This document shows positions 8,088 through 17,055 of a DNA stretch of 19,395 bases, piece by piece. Under the pieces are notes generated by a model, which worked only from the letters and a program-made list of their open reading frames with translations, did no database searches and was not told the origin of the DNA. The DNA comes from UBA2386 sp046306335. GTDB taxonomy: Bacteria; Planctomycetota; UBA1135; UBA2386. Where the stretch lies: assembly GCA_046306335.1 (NCBI GenBank), contig JBKDXM010000095.1:1-19395 (forward strand). Reading direction: 5' to 3'. The position numbers and the translations under genes were made by a program. Each line of letters begins with the position of its first letter. Position 1 is the first letter of the stretch.

Positions 8088-8120
8088 ACCATGCCGCGGC
8101 GCCGGCGCGCGCGGCATGGT
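8088..8120. repeat. Perfect 11-bp inverted repeat between the secreted protein and CBS genes
   Basis: ACCATGCCGCG (8088-8098) is matched exactly by CGCGGCATGGT (8110-8120) around an 11-base GC loop that is itself near-palindromic. It lies 67 bases after the stop at 8021 and 62 bases before the CBS gene start. No T-run follows, so a standard intrinsic terminator is unlikely. A protein-binding operator or a transcript-end hairpin is possible. Confidence 0.55.
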
Positions 8121-8182
8121 GTCGTCCCGGTCGTCCGGTCGCCCGCGCTGGTGCGGTCGCCGGCCGATCCACGAGGCATGCC

Positions 8183-8704
8183 ATGAATGCGAAGGACGTG
8201 ATGCGGCGGCAGGTGGCCACGGTGCGCCCCGACGAGAGTCTGGCGCGCACGGCGGCGTTGATGCGCGACCGCGGTTGCGGCGCGGTGGTGGTGGTGCAGG
8301 CGGTGTCGGGCCGGCCGCTGGCCATGGTGACCGACCGCGACATCTGCATGGCGGCGCTGCGCACCAACAAACCGCTGTCCGACCTCGCGGTCGCGTCCGC
8401 GATGAGCCCGGCGCTGCACGTCGCCGCGCCCGACGAATCGGTCGCGGCGCTGGCGCGTCGCATGGGGCTGCACCAGATCCGCCGCCTGCCGGTCGTCGAT
8501 GCCGCTGGGGCGCTGGTTGGTCTCGTTGCGCTCGACGACCTCGCCCAGGAGGCGCGCCGGCAGGACGACCTGTTCGCGCCGTCGATGCCGGCGGCCGCGG
8601 TCAGCAAGGCGCTCGGCGAGGTCGCCCGGCCGCACCTCGAACTGCCGACGAACGGCGGCGCCAGCGCCGCACCGCGCGCGCGGCCGAACGAAGCCGGGCT
8701 TTGA
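8183..8704 (+). CDS. Two-CBS-domain protein, 173 aa
   Basis: Two CBS motifs fill most of the protein. The first is residues ~5-60 (AKDVMRRQVATVRPDESL, CGAVVVV, RPLAMVTDRDICMAAL) and the second ~70-125 (VASAMSPALHVAAPDESV, HQIRRLPVVDAAGALVGLVALDDL). The GxVTDRDI and RRLPVVD patterns are typical. CBS pairs bind adenosine ligands (AMP, ATP, S-adenosylmethionine) and regulate a partner. Stand-alone cytoplasmic two-CBS proteins of this size are common and mostly unassigned. The C-terminal ~45 residues are a low-complexity tail. The ATG at 8183 has GAGG about 8 bases upstream, one of the few clear ribosome binding sites in the window. The gene probably has its own promoter or reads from the gene ending at 8021; rpmB follows after 72 bases with its own promoter candidate. 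Confidence 0.92.
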   Translation: MNAKDVMRRQVATVRPDESLARTAALMRDRGCGAVVVVQAVSGRPLAMVTDRDICMAALRTNKPLSDLAVASAMSPALHVAAPDESVAALARRMGLHQIRRLPVVDAAGALVGLVALDDLAQEARRQDDLFAPSMPAAAVSKALGEVARPHLELPTNGGASAAPRARPNEAGL

Positions 8705-8717
8705 GCCATCGGGGCCC

Positions 8718-8745
8718 TTGCGGACGCGCGGTGGCTCGGTATCTT
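8718..8745 (+). promoter_or_regulatory. Candidate sigma70-type promoter of rpmB
   Basis: TTGCGG (8718-8723) and TATCTT (8740-8745) are separated by 16 bases, in the gap between the CBS gene and rpmB. The -10 is followed by GCTCGCCCC. A very similar arrangement, TAGACT followed by GCTCGGCCCC, precedes cmk, which supports both calls. Confidence 0.45.
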
Positions 8746-8776
8746 GCTCGCCCCTTCCCCTTCCGAGAGCCGCGCC

Positions 8777-9106
8777 ATGTCCCGAGTCTGTGATGTCACC
8801 GGTCGTCGCACCCGCATTGGTCACCAAGTCAAGCGCCGTGGTCTGGCCAAGAAGGACGGCGGCGTCGGTCGCCGCGTCACCGGCCGCAGCAAGCGCACCT
8901 TCAAGCCGAACATCCAGCCGGTCCGCGTCCTGACGCCGGACGGCCAGGTCGTGACGCTGAAGCTGTCCACCAAGGTCATCAAGCGCGGCATCATCACCCT
9001 GAAGAAGGGCGACAAGACCGTCAGCTACCCGCTGGTGAAGGCCGTCCGCGGTCGCAACCGCGCGTTCTCGAAGGCCCAGAAGGTCACCAAGGCCCCGAAG
9101 GGCTGA
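8777..9106 (+). CDS. rpmB: Large ribosomal subunit protein bL28
   Basis: The protein of 109 residues begins MSRVCDVTGRRTRIGHQV, matching the bL28 signature in which a CxxTG turn near the N-terminus is followed by a basic stretch. KRTFKPNIQPVRVL and the C-terminal KVIKRGI segment also fit. It is a structural protein of the 50S subunit. Many bL28 proteins are 60-90 residues, so this one has a Lys-rich C-terminal extension (SKAQKVTKAPKG). Only one cysteine is present, so no zinc site is expected. The ATG at 8777 lacks a clear Shine-Dalgarno and is preceded by a pyrimidine tract (8751-8764). The downstream small membrane protein starts 16 bases after its stop and is probably co-transcribed. Confidence 0.96.
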   Translation: MSRVCDVTGRRTRIGHQVKRRGLAKKDGGVGRRVTGRSKRTFKPNIQPVRVLTPDGQVVTLKLSTKVIKRGIITLKKGDKTVSYPLVKAVRGRNRAFSKAQKVTKAPKG

Positions 9107-9122
9107 TCGCCGCGCGCCGGCC

Positions 9123-9581
9123 ATGGCTGCGTCGCCCGACCCCGGCCGCCCGGAGGAAGTGCACGACGCCGTGGCGCAAGCGTCCTTGCGCCTGCTCGCC
9201 GGGGCCGTGCCCAAGGCGACCCTCGAGCGCCTGCGCCGCGACGCCAAGGCCGCCGGCGCCGAGTATCCGTGGGAAGCCGCCACGCGCGCGCTGCTGGCGG
9301 ATCCGGTCGAGCCGGGGCAGTTGGTGCAGCGCGGGCTCGTTGCCCAGCGCGACTGGATCCTGCGCGGCGGCCGTGAGACGCCCAAGCCCGGCCTCGGCGT
9401 TCGCACGAAGGGCCTGTTCGCCCGCCTCGCGGCGCAGTTGGTCTTCGGCCTGCTCTACACGGCCGTCGTCGTCACCGTGCTCGTGGCGCTGAAGTACAAG
9501 CACCCGTCGATCGACATCTACGTCGCCGTCGACTGGTTCGCCTCGGCGGTTGCGTGGGTGCGCCGCCTCGTCGGCGGCTGA
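9123..9581 (+). CDS. Hypothetical small membrane protein, 152 aa
   Basis: I do not recognise the family. The N-terminal ~100 residues look soluble and partly helical (EEVHDAVAQASLRLLAG, KATLERLRRDAKAAG). One strong hydrophobic helix lies at about 101-123 (LAAQLVFGLLYTAVVVTVLVAL), followed by KYKHPS. The C-terminal end (IYVAVDWFASAVAWVRRLV, 132-150) is hydrophobic or amphipathic and might form a second membrane segment. The N-terminus is probably cytoplasmic, an inference from the charged residues. The ATG at 9123 lies 16 bases downstream of rpmB, suggesting one transcript. The GC-ending codon pattern supports real coding. Confidence 0.75.
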   Translation: MAASPDPGRPEEVHDAVAQASLRLLAGAVPKATLERLRRDAKAAGAEYPWEAATRALLADPVEPGQLVQRGLVAQRDWILRGGRETPKPGLGVRTKGLFARLAAQLVFGLLYTAVVVTVLVALKYKHPSIDIYVAVDWFASAVAWVRRLVGG

Positions 9582-9789
9582 CGCCGGCGCGCGCGTGCCG
9601 GCAGCGTGCGCCCGCAGCTTCGGCGCGCGTCGCGCAGCGGCGCGGCCAAGCGGCTGTGTGCACGTTCGCAGCACGCGGCTGGGGCGCATCTGCGCCTGCT
9701 CGCTGGGCCGAAGTTCGGTGGGTGCGACGATGCCGCGCGGTCGCGGCGTCCACCGGGCGGCCATTTTTCTCCACCGTCCGTCGGCGCGA

Positions 9790-9945
9790 TGTGGATAACT
9801 TGATGCCGCGGGATGTGGAAAGGCAACAACTTGTCCGCAAGCGACTTGCGTCGATCCGGTGCGCTAGCTGGGGGCCGCCGATCGAACCGCGAGCGGCGGG
9901 ACTGGGGGCAACCTGTCGAAAAACTCGTGGAGCCGGTGTTGAAAT
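9790..9945. other. DnaA-box cluster, candidate replication origin or DnaA-regulated site
   Basis: TGTGGATAA at 9790-9798 is the exact reverse complement of the consensus DnaA box TTATCCACA. Nearby weaker matches are TGTGGAAAG (9814-9822), TTGTCCGCA (9831-9839, one base from the TTGTCCACA variant of GC-rich genomes), TGTCGAAAA (9914-9922) and TGTTGAAAT (9937-9945). A short T-run (CCATTTTTCTCC, 9762-9773) lies beside them. No dnaA, dnaN, rpmH or parA is in the window, so an origin role rests on the boxes and the non-coding context only. Confidence 0.4.
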
Positions 9946-10062
9946 CCGCTGCGCCGACGGCATGATCCGCCCCTGCGTCGCGCAACGACCTGCGGCTTGA
10001 CCGGCCGCGGACCGAAACGAGACGCCGGCGATGGACTAGACGTCGCTGGCTGCGAAACGCTC

Positions 10063-10068
10063 TATGAT
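10063..10068 (+). promoter_or_regulatory. Candidate -10 element for the small RNA
   Basis: TATGAT matches five of six bases of the -10 consensus. No good -35 at 16-18 bases is seen. A transcript starting near 10075 would run about 190 bases to the terminator. Confidence 0.3.
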
Positions 10069-10074
10069 CGTTCG

Positions 10075-10266
10075 GTAGCAGACCGCCGACCTGACTGACC
10101 ATCGGGCCGGCCGGAACCGGATCGTCGGTTCCGCATCAGCAGACACCGACGGGTCTTGGCTGTGTGGTGGAGACCAGTATCCCCCTCCCTAACCGCCCTC
10201 TCCATTGCGTAGCCTGACCCGCTTTCACGGGCCTCAGTTCTGACCGGCTGAGGCCCGTATTTTTTT
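10075..10266 (+). ncRNA. Candidate small RNA or structured leader ending in an intrinsic terminator
   Basis: A stretch with no reading frame contains an 8-bp perfect hairpin CGGAACCG/CGGTTCCG (10112-10133, loop GATCGT), a weaker GGTCT/AGACC stem (10152-10175) and a terminal hairpin with T-tail. The 5' end near 10075 is set only from the TATGAT at 10063. The size, about 190 nt, is similar to 6S RNA, but I could not fold it into the 6S shape, and no SRP, RNase P or tmRNA signature is visible. It could be an independent RNA or a terminator-controlled leader of the GGDEF operon that starts at 10350. Confidence 0.4.
10227..10266 (+). terminator. Strong intrinsic terminator
   Basis: ACGGGCCTCAG (10227-10237) pairs perfectly with CTGAGGCCCGT (10248-10258) around a 10-base loop, followed one base later by seven consecutive T (10260-10266). 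T-runs of this length are rare in the window. An alternative hairpin (CTGACCCG 10214-10221 with CGGG 10228-10231 and TCAG 10234-10237) uses the same 5' arm and would exclude it. Confidence 0.85.
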
Positions 10267-10321
10267 GTCCGCGACCTGCCTGCGCCCGGCGGCCGTCGCT
10301 GGCGCCCGCTGTGGCGGACGC

Positions 10322-10327
10322 TAGGTT
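10322..10327 (+). promoter_or_regulatory. Candidate -10 element for the GGDEF operon
   Basis: TAGGTT followed by GCTGCGG resembles the -10 plus GCTCG pattern before rpmB and cmk. It lies after the terminator and 22 bases before the ATG. The -35 is poor (CTGGCG at 17 bases). Confidence 0.3.
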
Positions 10328-10349
10328 GCTGCGGCGCACACGCATCGCG

Positions 10350-10969
10350 ATGACCAGACCGGGTTTCCGTAAGACGCGAACGTCGTCCCAGCCGGCGGCG
10401 GGGGGCCGCGAAGCCGACGCGGGTTTCCTCAGCGGGTCCCTCTTCTCCCAGGCGCAGATCCTGCACCTGATGAAGAACGAGTTCGCCCGGGCGCGCCGCT
10501 ACGGGCTGCCGCTTGCCTGCATCGTGCTGCAGGTCGACCGCCTGCCGCAGCTCGTCGATCTCTACGGCGCCGACCTGCGCCATTCCGTACGTGCCGCGAT
10601 GGCGGAGCTCGTGCGCGACAAGACCCGCGGTTCCGACTTGCTCGGCACGACCAACGACGACCGCTACCTGCTGGTACTGCCGCACACCGACCTGGCCGGC
10701 GCCCGCCTCGTCGCCGGTCGTCTTCTGGAGGCCTTCCGCGGGCTCGAGGTCGTCGCCGACGGCAAGCCGCTGGCGCTCAGCGTCAGCATCGGCGTCAGTT
10801 CGATCGTCGACCACAAGGCGGTGTTCTTCGACACACTGCTGAACCAGGCCGAGTCCGCGCTCGCCGACGCGGCGCGCGCTGGCGGCGACGCCGTGCGTTC
10901 GTTCGGCGAGAGCCAGCTGCGCCAGGACGGCGGCGATCCCGCGCCGCCGCCCGCAGGTGGAGAGCGGAC

Positions 10970-10973
<4 letters not shown>
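10350..10973 (+). CDS. Degenerate GGDEF-domain protein, 207 aa
   Basis: Residues ~31-175 follow the GGDEF (diguanylate cyclase) fold: LFSQAQILHLMKNEFARARRYG (helix), LACIVLQVDRL (normally lalllDiD.FK), then GSDLLGT, YLLVLPHTDL and LALSVSIGVSS (normally vtvSiGva). The active-site GGDEF is replaced by NDDRY (residues 102-106). Both glycines are lost and Glu becomes Arg, so cyclic-di-GMP synthesis is very unlikely. A binding or partner-regulating role is more probable. The N-terminal ~30 residues are basic and low complexity, with no membrane segment. The ATG at 10350 is preferred over GTG 10311, which overlaps a GC-rich leader. It overlaps the response regulator gene by the GTGA at 10970-10973, so the two proteins are translated together and may act together. 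Confidence 0.82.
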
Positions 10974-12330
<1,357 letters not shown>

Positions 12331-12334
<4 letters not shown>

Positions 12335-14448
12335 GCGCCGCCGCCCCGAGTTGCCTCGCCGTTGCTCTCGGCGTGCTCGGCGCGCTCGCGCCGGCGTCGG
12401 CCCAGGCCGCGCCGGCCGCCGCGCCGCCGGTCGGCTTCCAGTGGGTGCTGTGGTGCGGCGACGCCGCCGGGGGCGCGGCCGCCGCGGCGAAGGCCGGCTA
12501 CACGGCGGTGCAACTCGGCCGCGGCGTCGATCCCGCGCCCGTGCTCGGCAAGGGCCTCGGCTTCTACCTCGACCAGCCGATCGGCAAGGGCCTGCTCGAA
12601 CTGCGCGACGACGCCTTCGCGCCGGTTCGGGCCGCCTACGAGAAGACCCGCGATCCCGCCGTGCTGGTGCGCCCGGCGTGCTTCGCCGCGCCCGGCGCGA
12701 TCGAGGCCGCGGTCGCCGGCGCGGTCGCCGAGGCCGAGCGCGTGCGCGGGCCGTCGCTGCGCTTCGTCGCGCTCGCCGACGAGGCCTCGGCGACGCGGCA
12801 CGACGCGCCGCTCGACACCTGCCGCTGCGCCAACTGCCTCGCCGCCTTCCGGGCCTTCGCGGCGCAGCGTCTCGGCGGGATCGAGGCGATCAACGACGCG
12901 CTCGGCACGCACTTCGCGTCGCTCGACGTGGTCGTGCCGCCGACCGTCGACCAGATCCGTCGGCGCGAACTCGGCGACGTCGAGTTGCCGCGCGACCTGC
13001 GCCCATTCGGCCTCTGGCTCGACTTCGTCGACGCGCAGTACGCCGACGTCGTCCGTCGGCTCGCCAACGCGGTGCAGGTCGCCGTGCCCGGCGTGCCCGT
13101 CGGGCTCACCGGCCTGCAGGCGCCGGCGGCCTTCGGCGGCAACGACTACGCGCGCTACGTGCCGGCGCTGACGTTGCTCGAACCCTATGCGATCGGCGGC
13201 GCGGTCGAACTGGCGCGCAGCTTCGCGCCGCCGTCGGCGCACCGCTACGCGACGATCATGGCCCCCGACGCCGCCGCGCTCGGCCCGGCGAAGCTCGCCG
13301 ACGCCGTGCGCGCGCAGTTCGCCGCGCTCGCCTGCCAGGGCGCGCACGGGGCCGTGGTGTGGAACGACGCCGCGATCGCCGGTCCCGACGGCGCGCCGAC
13401 GCCGTTCGGAGCGGCGGTGGCAGCAGCGCGCAAGGAACTCGGCGCCGAGCTCGACGCCTGCGCGGGCGCGCGCGTGCAGCCGTCGTCGGTGTGGTTGGTC
13501 GAGTCGCAGGCGTCGGTGCGCGCGTGGTGGATGCTCGACTCGGCAGCCGATGGCCTGACCTGGGTGCGGCGGCTCGCTTCGCACGAACGCACGCACAGCA
13601 CGAGCCAGGCGAGCCGCGTCGGCTGGCTGCGCCTGCTGCAGGACCTCGGCTGCGAACCGCGCTTCGTCGCCGAGCCAGCACTCGCCGAACGCCTGCTGCA
13701 GGAACGGCCGCGCCTGCTCGTGCTGCCGGCGACGCTCGCGCTCGCCACCCGCACGGCGCAGGCCATCCGCGCCTACGTCCAGGCCGGCGGCACGGTGCTC
13801 GCGGACTTCGGCGCCGGGCTCTACGACGAGCAGTTGCGCCGCCGCGACGTCGCCGCGCTCGACGAGGTGTTCGGCATCAGCGACCGCCGCTGGCGCTGGG
13901 ACACGCTGCTGGTGCGCGAGGGCCGCGCGCTCGCCCGCAGCCGCGGCCTGCCGCTCGCCGAGCAGGGCCTCGCCGGCGCGCTCGGCGAGGCGCGCGACGG
14001 CGGCATGGCCTTCGTCGAACACCGCGCCGGCCGCGGCCGCGCCGTCTACCTCAACACGCCGGTGTGCGCGTACGGCGGTTGGCGGCTCGACGAAGCCGCC
14101 ATCGAGCCCGCGCTGGCGCTGCGCCGCCGCGTGCGCAGCGTGCTGCAGACCGCCGGCGTCGAGCCGCCGTGCGAAGTGGTCGGCGACGGCCTGCCGACGT
14201 GCGTGCAGCGCACCCGCCTGCTGTTGCGCGATGGCCGCGAGGCGCTCGCCATCCGGCTGCAGGCCGAGGGCGCGCCGGCGCAGCTGCAGAAGCTCGCCGC
14301 CGACGGGCCGCGGGCGGTGCGCTGCGTGCTGCCGACGCCGCGCCGGTTGTTCCGCCTCGATGGCACGCCGCTCGGGGACGGACCGGCGACGTCGTTCGAC
14401 GCGCGCCTCGATCCGTGGGGCGCGCTGGTGGTCGAGGTGCGCCAGTGA
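12331..14448 (+). CDS. Secreted GH42-like glycoside hydrolase family protein, 705 aa
   Basis: A signal peptide (MSAAAPSCLAVALGVLGALAPASAQA) predicts export. Residues ~35-370 look like a GH42/beta-galactosidase-type TIM barrel: FVALADEASATRHD with candidate acid/base E151, the CRCANC cysteine cluster (164-169) before CLAAFRAF, and EAINDALGTHF, the pattern 'LN..wgt.f' of this group. YAIGGAVELARSF (286-298) is a candidate for the later barrel strand. Residues ~385-560 resemble the GATase-like trimerisation domain of beta-galactosidases (RLLVLPATLAL, AIRAYVQAGGTVLADFG). A C-terminal beta domain (~620-705) follows. Substrate unknown; galactosidase activity is not proven. The GTG at 12331 overlaps the response regulator stop by 4 bases. 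Confidence 0.78.
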
Positions 14449-15278
14449 CCGCGGCGGCGGCGCCGTCGGCTGCGGCCGTGCTCGGCACGCCGGTGACGCA
14501 GCTGGCGACGCCGTGCGCGCGCGCGCTGCTGGTCTCCGACCTGCACATCCCGGCCGACGGCGGTGACGTGCTGGCCGCACTCGGCGATGCCGTCGCGGCG
14601 GCGCGCGCCGCGCGCACGCCGCTGTTCCTGCTCGGCGACGTGTTCGATTCGTACGTCGCGCGCGGCCAGGTCCGCGTCGGCGTCTGGCGCGACGTCGCCG
14701 CGCTGCTCGCGACGCTCGCTGCCGACGGCGTGCCGGCGCACGTGCTGCACGGCAACCGCGACTTCCTGCTCGGTCCTGAGTTCGCCGCCGCGAGCCGCGC
14801 CTCGGTCGTCGCCGGCGGCCTGCGCGCGCGCCTGGGCGGCGTCGACACGCTGTTGCTGCACGGCGACGAGCTGTGCCAGAACGACCTGCCGTACCAGCGC
14901 GCCAAACGCTGGCTGCGCCATCCGCTGACCCGGGCACTGGCGCGCAGCCTGCCGGTGGGGCTGGCGGTCCGCGTCGCCGCGCGCGCCCGCCGCCGCAGCG
15001 CCATGGTCATCGCGGCGGGGGACCAGGCGCGCTTCCTGCCCACGGCCGCCGCCGTCGACGCGGCGTTCGCGACCGGCGTCGCCCGGCTGGTGTTCGGCCA
15101 CATCCACCGCTTCAGCTGCGGCCGGCGCGGCGACGGCGCGTACCGGGTGCTGCCGGCGTTCGACGCCGATCCGGTCGGCCTTGCGATCGACCCAGCCGGC
15201 GGGCGCGCCGTCCGCTTCCTTCGGGGCGGCCGGATCGAGCCGGGCGCCGACCCCGGACCTTGCCCGCTGGCCGAATGA
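14445..15278 (+). CDS. lpxH: LpxH-like UDP-2,3-diacylglucosamine diphosphatase / metallophosphoesterase
   Basis: The 277-residue protein has all calcineurin-like phosphoesterase metal motifs in order: DLH (32-34), GDVFD (64-68), HGNRDF (102-107), HGDELCQND (139-147) and GHIHR (218-222). HGNRDFLLG and HGDELCQNDLPYQRAK match LpxH, which cleaves UDP-2,3-diacylglucosamine to lipid X in lipid A synthesis at the inner membrane. The protein is somewhat longer than typical LpxH (~240), with a short Ala-rich N-terminus and a C-terminal tail. The GTG at 14445 overlaps the glycosidase-like gene's stop by 4 bases. If the assignment is right, the organism makes lipid A or a related glycolipid. LpxH-like enzymes of unknown function are the main alternative. 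Confidence 0.78.
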   Translation: MTAAAAPSAAAVLGTPVTQLATPCARALLVSDLHIPADGGDVLAALGDAVAAARAARTPLFLLGDVFDSYVARGQVRVGVWRDVAALLATLAADGVPAHVLHGNRDFLLGPEFAAASRASVVAGGLRARLGGVDTLLLHGDELCQNDLPYQRAKRWLRHPLTRALARSLPVGLAVRVAARARRRSAMVIAAGDQARFLPTAAAVDAAFATGVARLVFGHIHRFSCGRRGDGAYRVLPAFDADPVGLAIDPAGGRAVRFLRGGRIEPGADPGPCPLAE

Positions 15279-15342
15279 GGGTGGCGCCACGCCGCGGCGG
15301 GCGGACTGGCCGCCGTCGGCTGTGCTCCCGCCGCTTCCGCCG

Positions 15343-15372
15343 TTGCCCTCGCCGCACCCGGCTCGCTAGACT
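15343..15372 (+). promoter_or_regulatory. Candidate sigma70-type promoter of cmk-plsC
   Basis: TTGCCC (15343-15348) and TAGACT (15367-15372) are 18 bases apart. The -10 is followed by GCTCGGCCCC, as before rpmB. The predicted leader to the GTG is about 110-115 bases. Confidence 0.4.
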
Positions 15373-15457
15373 GCTCGGCCCCCTTGGACGGCCCGGCTGT
15401 CCCCGGCACGTCGGCAAAGGTCGCGCGTCCGGCCCGATCTTTTCCAACCCGGATCGA

Positions 15458-15477
15458 TTTCCTTTTCCCCTTTCTCC
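15458..15477 (+). promoter_or_regulatory. Pyrimidine tract in the cmk leader
   Basis: Twenty consecutive C/T bases end 15 bases before the cmk GTG, with no clear Shine-Dalgarno. Similar tracts precede rpmB (8751-8764) and rpsA (17024-17039). They could help 30S recruitment through protein S1, which prefers pyrimidine-rich RNA; this is inference. Confidence 0.35.
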
Positions 15478-15492
15478 ACAACTTCGGACCGC

Positions 15493-16221
15493 GTGGCTGT
15501 GAGCCCTTCGTTGCAGGCGGCGGACGTGGTGGCGCCGACGGACGTCGTCGCCATCGACGGTCCGTCGGGCGCGGGCAAGAGCACGGTCGCGCGCCTGCTG
15601 GCGCAACGGCTGGGCTTCGCCTTCCTCGACACCGGGGCGATGTACCGTGCGATCACGCTGCACTTCCTGCGGCATGGTTGCGCGCCGGCCATGGTCGCCG
15701 GCGAGCCCGACCGCGGCGAAGCGCGCATGCGCGCGGCGCTGGCGACGGCGCGCCTCGAACTCGCGCCCGGCCGCATCGCCCTGGATGGCGTCGACGTGAG
15801 CGCGGACATCCGCACGCGCGACGTCGAGGCGCAGGTCTCGGCGGTCGCCGCGCTGCCGTTCGTGCGGGCGGCGATGGGCGACCTGCAGCGGCAGGTCGCG
15901 CGCAGCGGCCCGGTCGTCGCCGAGGGCCGCGACATGGGCTCGGTCGTGTTCCCGTCGGCGCGCTGGAAGGTCTACCTCGACGCCGCGCCGGAGGAGCGCG
16001 CCCGCCGCCGCTGCCAGGACTTCGCCCGCCAGGGCCGTCAGGTCAGCGAGGCGGATGTGCTCGCCGAGATCGTGCAGCGCGATCGCCTCGACAGCACGCG
16101 CGCGGCCGCGCCGCTGGTGCGCAGCGCCGGCGCGCTCTACCTCGACTCGACGGGCTTGCCGACCGAGACCGTGCTCGGTCGCCTGCTGGCGTTCGTGCGC
16201 GGCGAGGCGGGCTTGGCGTGA
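15493..16221 (+). CDS. cmk: Cytidylate kinase
   Basis: The 242-residue protein has a P-loop GPSGAGKS (23-30), the CMP-binding LDTGAMYRA (45-53), and EGRDMGSVVFP, where EGRDxGTVVFP is the family signature. The Arg-rich lid region is ERARRRCQDF. It converts CMP or dCMP to the diphosphate using ATP in the cytoplasm. The size fits bacterial Cmk (~220-240). Translation starts at GTG 15493; a GTG two codons later is equally possible. plsC follows with a 4-base overlap (GTGA at 16218-16221), and rpsA comes next, an order known from other bacteria. Confidence 0.96.
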   Translation: MAVSPSLQAADVVAPTDVVAIDGPSGAGKSTVARLLAQRLGFAFLDTGAMYRAITLHFLRHGCAPAMVAGEPDRGEARMRAALATARLELAPGRIALDGVDVSADIRTRDVEAQVSAVAALPFVRAAMGDLQRQVARSGPVVAEGRDMGSVVFPSARWKVYLDAAPEERARRRCQDFARQGRQVSEADVLAEIVQRDRLDSTRAAAPLVRSAGALYLDSTGLPTETVLGRLLAFVRGEAGLA

Positions 16222-16916
16222 CGGGCGCGCGCATCGTCGAGCGCAGCCGCTTCTGGTGGCTGCTCAGCAAGCACGCGACGATGGCGTTCTGCCGCGTGTG
16301 GTTCCGGCTGCGCGTCGAAGGCCGCGAGCAGGTGCCCGCCACCGGCCCGGTGCTGCTGGTCGCCAACCACGCGAGCTACCTCGACCCGCCGCTCGTCGGC
16401 ATCAGCAGCGGCCGGGAAGTGAACTTCCTGGCCCAGGCCGGGCTCGCCGGCTTCCTGCCGCTGCGCTGGTGGATGCGGCAGGTCGGCGTCACGCTGATCG
16501 ACCGCGACGCGCCGTCCAAGGAGGCGCTGCGGCGGATCGCCGACAGCCTGGGTGCTGGCGAGGTGGTGGGGCTCTTCCCCGAGGGCACGCGCAGCGCCGA
16601 CGGCGCCGTGGGCCCGTTCAAGTCGGGCGTGGAGTTCCTGGTGCGGCGCACGGGCGCCGTGGTGGTGCCGATCGGCCTCGACGGCGCGCACCGCGCCTTC
16701 CCGCGCCGGGCCTGGCTGCCGCGGCCGCGCCGCATCACGGTGCGCTTCGGCGCGCCTTGGGGGCCGGCGAGGGTGCTGGCGCCCGGCGGCGTCGACGCGC
16801 TGCGCGCGCACGTCGCCGAACTCGCGCGCGCGCCGCTGCGCGATCATCGATCCACGGCGACCACGGCTCCCGCCGCGGTCGCCGGCAATTCCTCATCTGC
16901 TGGCAGCAGGGCGTGA
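16218..16916 (+). CDS. plsC: 1-acyl-sn-glycerol-3-phosphate acyltransferase
   Basis: The 232-residue protein contains the acyltransferase motifs NHASYLDPP (50-58; catalytic H51 and D56 in HxxxxD), LIDRDAPSK (93-101), FPEGTRS (120-126) and VVPIGL (149-154). It adds a fatty acyl chain to lysophosphatidic acid to give phosphatidic acid at the inner membrane, a step in phospholipid synthesis. A hydrophobic N-terminal helix is near FWWLL. It starts at a GTG overlapping the cmk stop by 4 bases. The gene lies between cmk and rpsA, a conserved neighbourhood. The C-terminal ~30 residues are Ala/Ser/Arg-rich and probably disordered. Confidence 0.92.
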   Translation: MTGARIVERSRFWWLLSKHATMAFCRVWFRLRVEGREQVPATGPVLLVANHASYLDPPLVGISSGREVNFLAQAGLAGFLPLRWWMRQVGVTLIDRDAPSKEALRRIADSLGAGEVVGLFPEGTRSADGAVGPFKSGVEFLVRRTGAVVVPIGLDGAHRAFPRRAWLPRPRRITVRFGAPWGPARVLAPGGVDALRAHVAELARAPLRDHRSTATTAPAAVAGNSSSAGSRA

Positions 16917-17055
16917 GCCCCGTCGCCAGCGACCGACGTCCGGATGGTCCGGGCGGCGGGACTGTGACCGCCGGGTCGTTCGAGCCGAAAGGCGAGGACG
17001 GCGCGGCACGCATCGTCGTTGTGTTCCCTTTCTCCCTTCAACCCCCATTCGTTTG
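16917..17055. other. Intergenic leader upstream of rpsA
   Basis: 139 bases lie between plsC and rpsA. The pyrimidine tract at 17024-17039 is the main feature. No good -35/-10 pair is seen, so rpsA may be read from the cmk promoter. Confidence 0.4.

Larger units (their letters stand above)
9582..10349. other. 768-base gene-free region with DnaA boxes and a candidate small RNA
   Basis: No frame here has both a plausible start and protein-like content, and the base composition is less GC-rich than the genes around it, with several A- and T-runs. The left part (9582-9770) shows little beyond a GCCGGC inverted repeat next to the stop. The middle (9790-9945) holds DnaA-box-like sequences. The right part (10063-10266) looks like a transcribed, structured RNA ending in an intrinsic terminator. 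A short leader with a promoter-like TAGGTT precedes the GGDEF gene. Confidence 0.6.
15279..15492. other. Intergenic region upstream of cmk
   Basis: A GTGGCGCCAC palindrome (15281-15290) follows lpxH, and a -35/-10 pair and pyrimidine-rich leader follow (listed separately). No reading frame looks protein-like. Confidence 0.5.

Noticed and set aside
6437..8182. Plus-strand frame leading into the CBS gene (582 extra codons)
   Set aside because: Arg-rich shadow of the secreted protein at 6615-8021; the CBS gene has its own ATG and ribosome binding site at 8183.
10075..10266. 6S RNA, SRP RNA or c-di-GMP riboswitch
   Set aside because: The long 6S-type stem with central bubble could not be formed by eye, and the SRP and GEMM core sequences are absent. 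Kept as an unclassified candidate.
15281..15290. GTGGCGCCAC palindrome after lpxH as terminator
   Set aside because: Short, without loop or T-run, and such palindromes are expected often in this base composition.
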